Below the pieces are notes generated by a model. It saw nothing but the letters and a program-made list of their open reading frames with translations, searched no databases and was not told the DNA's origin. From Plakobranchus ocellatus (taxonomy: Eukaryota; Mollusca; Gastropoda; Plakobranchidae): a stretch of DNA of 22,084 nt. Every line of letters begins with the position of its first letter. Position 1 is the first letter of the stretch. The position numbers were made by a program, and so were the translations under genes. Location: positions 1,452,065 through 1,474,148 of the forward strand of contig BLXT01004491.1 of the NCBI GenBank assembly GCA_019648995.1, given 5' to 3'. Below, piece by piece: positions 1 to 9,298 of this stretch.

Positions 1-1129
1 GAATCTCATGAGATTTTAGACATTTAGATCTAATTTGAATCTATTTTAGAACACAGGTGATTTTTGGGCACATGTGCATGTTTGCGCTTTTTGTGAAACT
101 TTTGACAAAAATTGAGATTTTCTTAAAGCGATGATAAATCAGAGAATTTTCAATTAAACTTTTCAGAGATTGACACAATCTTACAGTCAAGTACAATATT
201 ACACACAACTTTTGTCTCAATGTGAAAAAACATGGTTAGACAAGGTGGGGCAGCCTATCAGAATGGCAAAATATGGGATGACTCACTTTGAAAACCAAAT
301 TAGTTAAGGATTGAAAAGGTGAAAAGGGCTACATTATATGAGTATTTAAATCTTATTGTTTTTCATGTCAAAGTTCCAAGTTCAAAGTCATTGCTTAGCG
401 AAAAATGCTTTCAGATTTCAGATTTGTCTTAACTTTTACTTTTGTCGCCCCCCATCCTCAATGGATTGTCGTTGAAGCAGATATTTGGACATTTTTAAAT
501 CTGAGGCGAAGACGCTTTACTTCATCGCTACAGAGGTTAAAAACGCATTGGGTGGCGCTTTGGTAACAAGTGAAGCTTTTACTCGGAGGCCCTGCATTTA
601 ATTACCATATAAAATAAGAGCTTGTGACGAGAAGGGATTTTGATAAAACTGCCCACCTTTCCGACCTGCCAACCGTTTCAGATGGAACTTGTGAGAGCAG
701 AAAATAAGGATATTATTATTTGACCTTTATTGTGCTGATGCCTCATGAAACGCAGATTCTATCTGCTGTCATTTCTTTCTGACTTTATTAAATCGATCAT
801 TATATTTGGAGACACTTCCAGGAGCAAAAAAATACCAGGAAAATGGCAAGAAAACATTGATCAACCAGTTTTATGAGGATGCTCATTATATGGTTGTTTT
901 TTTAAGCTTTGGAAGGGGTCACTATAGGCAGGGCATGGTTGAGCAGAGCATTTGACAGTTAGTTGGAGGCATTATTGCCGAGTGAGTGAAATGTTACCAT
1001 GCGATATGTCATGTGGTATTGATCTTCGCATTATATTCACCATCAAATAACTTTTGGCTGGTTGAGTTGTCAGGGTGTTTGCAAATAGAGGAGGTAAGGA
1101 CGAATGGGGAAAATAATTGATAATGTAAA
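1..1129. other. Gene-free AT-rich stretch
   Basis: No coding region or RNA gene is recognisable here. The sequence is AT-rich with stops in all frames. A perfect 14-bp palindrome, AATCTCATGAGATT, sits at 2-15, at the window edge. A GC-richer patch at about 500-600 faintly resembles a tRNA-type A box on the minus strand but has no matching B box, so it is not called. Confidence 0.7.
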
Positions 1130-1141
1130 CAGAGTGAGGAG

Positions 1142-1184
<43 letters not shown>

Positions 1185-1412
1185 AAAGAGAGAGAGAGAG
1201 ATGGAGGCGAGAGAGAGAAAGATAGAGAAAGAGAGATGGAGAGCAGCGAAAGAATGAGAGAGAGATGAAGGAAAGAGAGAGAAGGAGAGAGAAAAGAGAG
1301 AGAGAAGGAAAGAGAAATGAAAGAGGTAGAGATGGAGGGGGGGGGAGAGAGAAGGAGAGAGAAAAGAAAGACAGTGAGCTGAGAAAGAGGAGAGAGAGAG
1401 AGAAAGCAAGAT
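1130..1412. repeat. Polypurine block with (GA)n microsatellite
   Basis: The plus strand is almost entirely purine over about 280 bases. A pure (GA)n core lies at about 1145-1180 and imperfect GA, GAAA and GGAGA runs follow, including a G9 run near 1336. Long Ser/Leu/Phe-rich frames on the minus strand are translations of this tract, not genes. Mirror-symmetric purine tracts of this kind can adopt intramolecular triplexes in vitro (general knowledge). Confidence 0.95.
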
Positions 1413-3104
1413 CTGAGAAAAATATTTTGTAAACGTACAAGAAAAACGACGTCGATGTAGATAGGGACAAAGAGACGAGTTTACATAAACAAAGTGATTG
1501 ACAGATTATGCAAGTAAAAACAGACAATCATGCAGACACGCTGAAAACTGCTGAGTCTGTCAGCGATGCAGACACTGAAAATAGATATAATACCGCAGGT
1601 TTTGACAGACTGGTAAGGCGCGCAACAGACAGATTGACAGACAAATAACAAATCTATAGATCTAATGGAGAACAAAATAGCAGGTGAAAATGAGTCATGT
1701 ATTTTATCTATGACACAAATGGCAATAACACGTGAGCAAAGTGGTAGAATTATTTGATAGGTTTGCGAATAAATGAGCTGTGAAGTAAAATGTTTTTATA
1801 TGTTTTCTCATAATACAAACATAACGCACGCTGGATTCTGGGCATGTAAAGAGTAATATAATAACAAACATCTACAAAGAAAGTGGTTTAGTCATATACT
1901 TTTATGGATGATAGTAAAATAAAGCCAATAATGGCAACTATCTATCGCACAATCGTAATAGATGAAAGCCTTTTTTTTTCTTTCATTCCAATTGTCTACA
2001 AAATGATTATTACATCCGATCGGGTGAGATAGAAAATAATTAGAAGTTGTATCATGTCTCTCCATTCAAAAAGCAAAGCAAAGCAAAGAGTTTAATTAAC
2101 CATTACTTTGTCTATATTGTGCTCCTTGATTTTATAGTGCTTTGATTTTATTAATTCTGCTCGGGCAAATATAATGTGCGGGAGCAGGTCTGCAAATTTG
2201 ATGACCTCAACTCTCAAACAGTGTTATTATTTTTAAATAATTTCATAATGCACGCAGTTTTAGGAAGTTATTCATTGACCCTTTAACGATGTATAGTGCT
2301 TAGCGCCTATCTCTTAATCACATCTGAATAATTATCATCAGACGAATGTGTTCATAGTCTTAGATGGTTGAATATGCTCGTAGCTTTTCTTATTCATATA
2401 CGTATTCTCACACTGATAAAAAGAAATATCCTGCTTTCGCAATAAAAAGCCAGGAATATTTGTTTTAAAGTCAATTTCATAACACGTAATGCTATTTCGT
2501 TTGTTCTTTACTGTGATAGTCTTTTTTTTTTTAACTGGAATCTGAAACAAGACCAGTAGTTGCTTGTGTTGCTCATTGTTATTTTGTGCCTGACAGACAG
2601 GGCCAGTTCATTTCTTTGGTTAATCAATAAAAGTCTGGCTATTTGTTACAAATGCGTTACAAGTCTACGTTCTATACTTGTGCACGCTTAAAAAATACTT
2701 TTATGCTATCAGTTAAAGGTTGAAGATTTTTTTCTTTACGAGAAAAAAAGATTGGAAGAAACAAAATTAAAATTCAGAGGTTTTCATCTTCATGAACAGA
2801 AACGTCTTCAATCAGTTAGTTTTCAAAATAGATAAATCTAAGTACAGGTCTGACAAATATAGAATTTCTACAACTTTCAAAATCTGGATTACTTGTATAG
2901 ATCTAGATATAGAAGAGTCGACATAGGCTGGAAACATTTTATATATTAGCCTTGAATTTTGATTGCAGTTATGCGATATGGTGGATAGAGGGTAGGTCTC
3001 TGATTCGAAGCAATGCTTACGAAACAGTTGTTATAACTTTGACGTCCATTCTAGCCCTATCAGTAGCTCTCTTTTTTCTATTTGTAAAGCAATCAATTAA
3101 AGCA

Positions 3105-3105
<1 letters not shown>
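1413..3105. other. Gene-free stretch
   Basis: AT-rich DNA with homopolymer runs (poly-T near 1972 and 2522) and a short (AGCAA)n run near 2070. Short open frames here, for example on the minus strand at 2338-2550, have no recognisable domain and are within chance length for this composition. A phrase at about 2965-3015 has weak A-box and B-box look-alikes spaced too closely for a tRNA head. Confidence 0.65.

Positions 3106-3106
<1 letters not shown>

Positions 3107-3142
<36 letters not shown>
3107..3142. repeat. (TG)18 dinucleotide microsatellite
   Basis: A perfect run of 18 TG units. A 100-codon plus-strand frame spans it and reads as alternating Cys-Val through the repeat, with no domain on either side, so that frame is not taken as a gene. 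Confidence 0.98.
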
Positions 3143-3143
<1 letters not shown>

Positions 3144-3873
3144 CTTTCCAAATCATATTTTCAAAATGTATGGCTGTTTTGTTTAAAGCTCACTTTCATA
3201 GTTATCGTTGAAAACATCTCCCTCTCCGCTCCCTTTTTCCTTTCCGCACCCTAGAAGCCCACTAATCACCAATGCAGGGCAAAGAGTGCCATTATAACTT
3301 TCACTTCAGAAAATCGTCGTTGTCAGTGATCGTCGAGTTTGCGTTTATGCACTCGATACTTAAAGAGGCTAAACTTAACCACAGACTGGTAAGAGGCCAA
3401 ATTCATCCCCTTGAAAAAAGAAATTAGAATCAAATTAGTCTTATTTCGTCATGGCATGGTGCCTGAATGCGTAAACGCGTCCTTTGGAAAAAGGCCAAAC
3501 AAATGCACAAAAGTGTAAAAGATACATCTCCACGAAAAAAGAATATTGATCCAAGTAATAACATTTTTTTGCTGAGCAGTAATTTTTTCATTAATTTAAC
3601 TCAGCCGTCAGCATTGATTACAGCCATAAGACGGAGAAAACTATAATTTCTAGGAACCGTTTGCCGCCACAAAGATTTGTAACATCTAGTAATCACTAGA
3701 AAGACTGGAGGCAAACGCAGTACAGGTATTCAGAGAATAACTTTTATTGAAAGTCTTAACTCATGGGCAATTGGTAATGGTAGCAACAACAATTTCACAA
3801 GGTTAACTGAGTACAGGGCTGAGTGAAGCACCATGAACGGCAATGTCTGTTTCAGAAATGTCATCTTAAGAAG
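3143..3873. other. Gene-free stretch
   Basis: AT-rich unique sequence with no recognisable gene. It contains the small inverted-repeat structure listed separately at 3658-3717. GC content rises slightly towards 3840-3930, where a decayed SINE body begins. Confidence 0.65.
3658..3717. repeat. 60-bp nested inverted repeat
   Basis: The outer arms CGTTTGCCGCC (3658-3668) and GGAGGCAAACG (3707-3717) are complementary at 10 of 11 positions. Inside lies a second inverted repeat, TCTAGT (3685-3690) and ACTAGA (3695-3700), with a 4-base loop. The two share a nearly common centre, so the strand could fold into a two-part hairpin. It may be a chance cruciform, a tiny non-autonomous element or a structured RNA; nothing decides between these. 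Confidence 0.5.
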
Positions 3874-3930
3874 AAGCGGCCTGTTTACTACAAGATGACC
3901 TCAGGCTTTACGTCCCTCGCCAGCTTAAGG
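3874..3930 (-). mobile_element. Decayed fragment of the SINE body seen at 9.1 and 14.1 kb
   Basis: The plus strand here aligns with the complement of the SINE body of the copy at 9125-9286. Shared landmarks, in order, are GCC near 3878, ACAAG near 3890, then TGA-CTCAGGCTTT (3896-3909), CCCTC and CAG. Identity is roughly three quarters by eye over about 45 bases. The tRNA-like head is missing, and the match fades after the CAG near 3923. This is an older, truncated member of the same family; the call rests on hand alignment only. Confidence 0.5.
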
Positions 3931-5723
3931 CATCGCCTATGAGCTTCAAAACAGATACAGAAAGGTCAAAGTGTCTTTTAGCTTAAAGCGTAAATACATG
4001 CAACATATGCACTACAATAACATAAAGCGGTATTGGCAATACAAATGTAATGTAGCCGTTGCCAATTTTTTTTTCTATCTATGTCTGAGTTTGGTTGTAT
4101 TGTTGGCTGATTTGAAAATAATTTTTTTAAGTTTCAACATAGTTCGAAATTGGCATCTCTGATGTCCATTTTTTTCTAATCCTCAATACGGAAAAAAAGT
4201 TTGTTTTACATTTCGTTGTTAACAGATTGCCTAGGAAACGGCCTCATAATTTTGTAAAAATTGTTTAATGTGTAAATATGGATCGTTTTATTTTAAGTGT
4301 TTTTGTTCATAGAGAAAATACATAATGTTAAATTGTTTTTTTTTATCATGGACATTCTTAAATAGTTGTGTAACTTTTCTTCTTGCAAAACAATAATTTA
4401 GCTGGTAATTAACTTTGAACTTACTTCGTTAACTTTAGAATTTTCAAAAGGCCATTGCTTAACATACCATTGAACACTCCTTAATTATGTCATTACTTTA
4501 AAGGTGTTGTTTCCATGTAAAATTTCTTATTTCATCCGCAATTAATGTTTACCCCCAAACGTTGCCTTAGTTAAGTTTGTTCTCCCATACAGGGAGCAGT
4601 ACTGTGGTCCAGTAATGAGCCTTCTTCTGAAAATCAAACTACAAGGATGGGCGTTTGTCAAACCTGTCAGACTCTTCTGATAATTTTTTACGCGACACAG
4701 CAAACTAAATTCTATTTCATGTATTTCCTTGTACTTACACAACCCAAACCCTCAAGTCTCATAATGTTGTGAAAAATCCTCAATGAAACATAAGTCCCTT
4801 TGCTTGAAAAGTTGCGGTTCAATTTCCGATGCACAGAACCCAAGCTATAGAGTAACAGCGGTGGTGCAGAGTTAAGCGTGTACGCCTTAACATCTGTAGA
4901 AACCTAGTATAGCCTTGCCGACAATGCTTAGCTTTAACAATTCAATTTCATCCCGCCCCAGCGAAGGGAGTTTAAAAGCTTGAGATCACCACAATAGTTA
5001 TCTGAGTCTATCAAATGTACGCAAACTTGGGCTTGTAGATTAACTAAGGGTTTCCTTGAGGCAGAAAAATCTCACTTGAATATTTTTATACCATGCAACA
5101 ATGCAGAAGGCTTCAAAAGGCTTATAGAATGAGAAAGTTGGAAAAGATAGTTATGCTTTTTGATGTTATTGACTTTATTTTATTTTATATCTTTTCCTAG
5201 CGCTGTATATTCTTTAAAAATTACGAATTCGTATGGCGCATACTCAGATCGATTATAAAAATGTATTTTCCCATTATTTCTTCGCATACAGTATGTGCCT
5301 TCTTCCACTCCAATGCTTAACGCAAAAACCTATGAAAACTACAATGCATTTTGACACATCTAGGGATAGCTTTTGATTTATTTTTTTTTTCACATTTTTT
5401 CTTTCAAATTTTGTGAAACAGACATGCTGATTTACATTCTGGGTCTAACAACTTGAGAGACAAGGGATTTTAACTATTGATATATATTAAGTCCTTTTAT
5501 TATTGTTGTTGTTGTTCTTTCTACCTTTTGCATTATCAGTTAAACCCGGTTTGGTTAATACTGCAACAATATTCGTTAATGCTGAAGATGAAATAAATTT
5601 CATTTTGTTTTATCCATAGAAAGTACTCGAATTGAGAAATTAAGTTTTTGGTATATGGCTGCAGCTGCATTGTGTGTGATGTAAATAATGTTTCTAATTT
5701 TTTTTAAAGCGCCGAAGAGTCAC
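3931..5723. other. Gene-free stretch
   Basis: Unique AT-rich DNA. A 66-codon minus-strand frame at 4542-4742 has no recognisable domain. Runs of T or A occur near 4340 and 5380, and a short GTT run near 5504. A possible SINE head at 4861 is listed separately at low confidence. Confidence 0.6.
4861..4922 (+). mobile_element. Possible decayed tRNA-like SINE head
   Basis: GTGGTGCAGAGTTAAGCG at 4861-4878 resembles a pol III A box as found in tRNA-derived SINEs (pattern TGGYNCAGNGGTTAAGCG), and it shares GTGGTGCA with the better-supported head at 19457. A B box expected 40-50 bases downstream is not convincing; the nearest candidate, around 4900-4915, matches only loosely. No target duplication was found. 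This may be chance. Confidence 0.28.
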
Positions 5724-5763
5724 GAGGATGCACATCCTCTTTCTCAGTCCATATGGGACTGAG
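5724..5763. other. Two adjacent hairpins
   Basis: GAGGATG (5724-5730) and CATCCTC (5733-5739) form a perfect 7-bp stem with only two bases between the arms. Immediately after, CTCAGTCC (5743-5750) and GGACTGAG (5756-5763) form a perfect 8-bp stem with a 5-base loop. The second stem overlaps the start of the tRNA-Ser-like region. Together they suggest a structured 5' end for that element, but a chance arrangement is possible. Confidence 0.6.
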
Positions 5764-5860
5764 TGGTCGTCGTCACGGAGTCGAAATTGGATACAAGGAC
5801 TCTAGATTTCTTTCCCGCGGGATCGAATATGGTCGGTTGTGTGTGTGTGAGTGTGTGCAG
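5756..5860 (+). mobile_element. tRNA-Ser-like SINE head with (TG)n tail
   Basis: The sequence follows the order of a eukaryotic serine or leucine tRNA gene. An A-box-like GGACTGAGTGGTCG lies at 5756-5769 (compare GGCCGAGTGGTTAAG in tRNA-Ser). GAGTCGAAATTGG sits at the anticodon arm. CCCGCGGGATCGAAT (5814-5828) matches the variable-arm-to-B-box junction CCCGCGCAGGTTCGAAT of class II tRNAs with few differences. The D arm does not pair well and the A-to-B spacing is long, so it is not a working tRNA gene. A TG-rich run follows at about 5838-5858. I read it as a decayed class II tRNA-derived SINE; its full length and target duplication were not determined. Confidence 0.5.
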
Positions 5861-7922
5861 ATCTAGAGAAAAGAGCAAGAGGAGTGGATAAAGTGATTTT
5901 GAGAAAGTCACTGTCTGTGTACATTAATATCCTACTCTCCCTGAAAAGTCTAGACACTTTAAGAGAAAGAGAATCAGAAAATGATCCGACCTAACTGTGC
6001 TATTGATGTCGCTGTAGGGTATTTAGATACGTATTACCATGTGTCAAAAGAATTGCTGTTCATTACTACTAAAAGTGGTTTAGTTTTTCATTCACACAGC
6101 GAAAAACAAAGTCAAGGAAAATGACTGCATCGAGAAAACATATTCATAAGAGTGAGGGGTTTTAATCATTTTTTGTTACAGCAGTGGAAAAATACCTTTG
6201 CTGATTATCATCATAAAGCGCCTGTTTTCATATTCGTGCGACCATTTCTTTCCAAAAAAGTCAAATTTTTAGGGTGTTAATTGTTTGATGCTAAAGAGTT
6301 CTTTAGTTATGGATTTTTCTACTAGAACTTAGAGCACAGGTAGTTTAGTAATAAGAAAGTGTGCAGTAAAGTCAATTTAAGATATTTTACTTCTTTTTTT
6401 TTTTTTTTTTTATAAATACTCTACTACGCACAGTAGACCACTGGTTTAAAGAACAAGCTTTTATCCACTTTAAAAATTTTAAAATAAGTCTGGCTGAATT
6501 TGCCAACAACAACACTCTTACAAATACACATGTTAAATAGTGAAATGAACGAAGCAGACAATGCGATATTGCTATAACATCTTTGTTTATGGAAATATTT
6601 AATTCGTCATGTCTTGTTATTATTAACACAATGGGTAAACTAGCCTGACATATGTTGAGGCGGCCTGGTCTGCAGATGTTGCAAGTTTTAAACCCTTGCA
6701 AAACACATTGATTTGCCACAACCTGAGTCATGCTAGCATTCTCTTTCCATCGCTATTTTATTAATACTGACTGTATCGTTATAATAAATTTGCCAGCGGC
6801 CCAGGAAATAGACATGTGATTACACGTATACCCTACATTATGTATTCCTAGTCAACAAAAGGACCCGTAATCACATTCGATAACTTCTTTTCAACATTTC
6901 TTCCATTATTATTCGCACGGCTAATCCTACGTGAGTTAGAAGAATTGAGATCAGAGCAGTACCACCCTCTGACAATTAATGACAAATGTATCGATCTCAG
7001 AACCAATAGAAAGATCTCCTGCCCACCAGCACAATAGCCTCGATCGGTTTTTCCACAACCTGTGGCAGCCACCGACACAAAGTTGTTGATCAACTTACGT
7101 ATGTTTCAAAATAATAGCACATGGGGTTAATCCTAAGAAAAAAAAATCTAAGCTTACACGTGTTATTTCATATTGCAGTTTTATACATTAAACATGTGAC
7201 CAGTTTCCAAAATTTAACCCAAAGGTCACAATGTCTGCAAGACTCTAGAGACACAGAGTTGTTCTAAACTTTATATTGCAGGATTCAAATGCAGACACTG
7301 TTAACTCAATGAAAAATTGTGTTAACTTGTATATATTTGTTTATGCATTTTATTCCTTACTTTTACATTCTTTCAATTAACTTTGTTATTTCATGTATTT
7401 ATAAAGTCTATCTCATGCAGTTAATACAGCAATGCAACTGAAACTTACTTTAAATTCTTGATGAGACTTTTTTTTCTGCGAGTTAGATAAAAATTCAGGA
7501 TATTTTTACATTTCAAATACATTCACGGTACAAGTAAAAGTATTAGCCCAAAGATTTTAAGAGATTTGTTCGAGCGTATCATTTTCCTTTAATTTTTTCT
7601 TAAATCTAAAACTTCAAAACTGACATATCTAGCTTTGTCAGACGGTCACTATAGAGAGGAAATGTTCTTGATTGCAGAAATATATTAAAATATAATTTGA
7701 GAAAAAAAAAGTCGGCCGGTGACAATTAACTGTTTTATTAATTAAGTTTTTGTGGAAAAGCAAGTTTTGATATTTATTATTGGTGCCTTTAATCGTAAAG
7801 ATAAACTTTTCCAGTTTTTGTTTAATTCACAAAGTGTTTATTATATTTCCAGAATAGAAAATATGCATTTTTTTTTAATGTGTTCAATTCTCGATCAGCC
7901 TCTTTGCTAGTGCTTGCTTCAC

Positions 7923-7924
<2 letters not shown>
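5861..7924. other. Gene-free stretch
   Basis: Unique AT-rich DNA with no recognised gene. Minus-strand frames at 6387-6731 (114 codons, ending in Lys codons made by an oligo-T run) and 6848-7093 (81 codons) lack any domain I recognise and are probably chance frames. Confidence 0.6.
6394..6411 (-). other. Oligo-A tract on the minus strand
   Basis: Eighteen consecutive T on the plus strand equal an A18 tract on the minus strand. Such a tract can mark the 3' end of a retrotransposed sequence on the minus strand (source to the right, 6412 upward). I found no clear target duplication or polyadenylation signal, so slippage expansion of a T run is equally likely. Confidence 0.35.
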
Positions 7925-7994
<70 letters not shown>

Positions 7995-8310
7995 TCATCT
8001 TTCTCTCTTTTTCTCTCTTTTATTCTCTCTCTGCCTCTCTTTCTTTTTTCTCTCACTCCCTCAATCTCTTTTTCTCTCTCTTTCCATCTCTCAACCTCTA
8101 TCTCCCTTTCTCTGTGTTTCTCTCACTTTTTCTCTTTATCAGCTCTTCTTATCTTTATCTCTTTTTGCCATCCTATAAAGAGATCTATCCATCTTTCTGC
8201 ATTCCGCTGTAAACCTCATTTCCTCTCTCTGTCACTCTCAGTTTCCTTCTTACATGTACCTTTTTCTCATTTTTCTTCCTATTTCTTTCCTTTTTTTTTT
8301 TCTTGTCTCT
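7925..8310. repeat. Polypyrimidine block with (CT)n microsatellite
   Basis: A pure (TC)n core of about 26 units lies at 7928-7980. It is followed by 330 bases of imperfect CT, CTTT and TTTC sequence, closing with a T run near 8291. The overlapping plus-strand Ser/Leu/Phe-rich frames are translations of this repeat. On the opposite strand it is the same polypurine type as the blocks at 1130 and 17.9 kb. Confidence 0.95.
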
Positions 8311-9112
8311 TAAACTCGTAGTCAAGCCATTGGCTATTAAAGACATATTCAGCATAAACCAATTTTTGCAGGCTATGAGGGTTACACCTGCCTTTTTTAT
8401 GCTCTGTTTATAATTGGATAGTGGAGAATTTCTTTTTTCCGTTTTATCCTAAAGGAAAACTGATGCAATTGTAACTTTACACACGCACAGATGTGTATCA
8501 TAATATAAAACATCAAATCCATATTTTTTACATTTTTTGGCCTAAGGCCGAAGATATATTCATTCAAATAATTTTTTGTCATAACTATTTGCCTTTTGAG
8601 ATTCAACTCATCACATCATTTTGATCGATTTTCTTTTTCTTTTAGTAAAGAATTTAAAGGAAAAATCAGCATTTCTCCACAAAGTAAAACAACATAATGA
8701 ATGCATATATAACATTTCGCTTTAAATGTAAAAGCCTTTAGTCATAGAGTCCAAATTATGACAAATTGCAACACTTATAAAACAAAGCTCAAAAGTGAAT
8801 GTGATTTATTTAACGTGTATGCTATATCTTGCTTTCTTCCTGTTCACTCCATATTGTTTTTCAGGTGTCCCTGCAACCTTTTGATTTAAAACATTTTTCG
8901 GGCTATCCGCGTGAAGACCTTATCTTGATATTTTACATAGGAACTATGAAATTATTAGCCGCTTTACTTCCTTTTAGCGGTGTCTTTTTGATTGACGTCC
9001 TACATATCTTTCGTCGAACAGAAATGTAAAGCTAAAGATTTCATATTTTACAAGCCATAGTTAGCTAAAATATCCTGCTGTTGGCTATATTGACCTAAAT
9101 GTTACATGTACA
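8311..9112. other. Gene-free stretch
   Basis: AT-rich unique sequence. Short frames on both strands show no domain. The right end abuts the duplicated flank of the SINE at 9125. Confidence 0.65.
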
Positions 9113-9120
9113 ATACAAAC
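9113..9120. repeat. Left target-site duplication of the SINE
   Basis: ATACAAAC at 9113-9120 recurs exactly at 9287-9294, just outside the tRNA-like head. With one mismatch the match extends to 12 bases (ATACAAAC, A or C, TGC; to 9124 and 9298). The last bases on the left may instead belong to the SINE 3' end, since the 14.1-kb copy also has ATGC there. Confidence 0.55.
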
Positions 9121-9124
9121 ATGC

Positions 9125-9286
9125 TTGGCTTTCGGTTTTTGTATACAGCCAGTCCACAACAAGGTGATCTCAGGCTTTCAGGCCCTCCATCAGGCAAGGG
9201 CGCGGGTGGCAGGGCTCGAACCCACGACAGAGGGGTCCCTGCAGATGTCAAGGGGGACTCGCTAGCCCTGTGCCACCGACGCCTCC
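9125..9286 (-). mobile_element. tRNA-derived SINE, most complete copy
   Basis: Read on the minus strand, the element starts with GGAGGCGTCGGTGGC at 9286. It has a pol III A-box-like TGGCACAGGGCTAGC (complement of 9261-9275) and a near-perfect B box, GGGTTCGAGCCC (complement of 9212-9223; consensus GGTTCGANNCC). A 3' body follows whose complement contains CTCAGGCTTTC and GCCCTCC. Box spacing of about 50 bases suits a tRNA-derived head with an enlarged variable region. An 8-bp exact duplication flanks it. The antisense reading encodes the SPQQGDLRLSGPPSG-type peptide, which I recall as a common spurious prediction in sacoglossan slugs. It encodes no protein and would need LINE machinery in trans (family knowledge). 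The 66-88 codon frames on both strands are by-products of the repeat. Confidence 0.75.
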
Positions 9287-9298
9287 ATACAAACCTGC

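Noticed and set aside
490-560. Minus-strand phrase resembling an A box (GTAGCGATGAAGTAAAGCG)
   Set aside because: No B box at a suitable distance and no flanking duplication.
972-1527. Ser/Leu-rich frames of 145 and 172 codons on the minus strand
   Set aside because: They are translations of the GA/CT tract with no domain outside it.
2965-3020. GGTGGATAGAGG and GATTCGAAGC as A and B boxes
   Set aside because: Spacing of only about 30 bases is too short for a tRNA promoter; likely chance.
6387-7093. Minus-strand frames of 114 and 81 codons
   Set aside because: No recognisable domain, no codon or splice-site support, and the first ends in a poly-T-derived Lys run.
7880-8321. Ser/Leu/Phe-rich frames of 110 and 135 codons
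   Set aside because: Low-complexity reading of the CT block; two overlapping frames both stay open only because the repeat lacks stops.
9125-9286. Functional tRNA gene on the minus strand
   Set aside because: A and B boxes are present, but the acceptor, D and anticodon stems do not pair and the box spacing is long; SINE explains it better.
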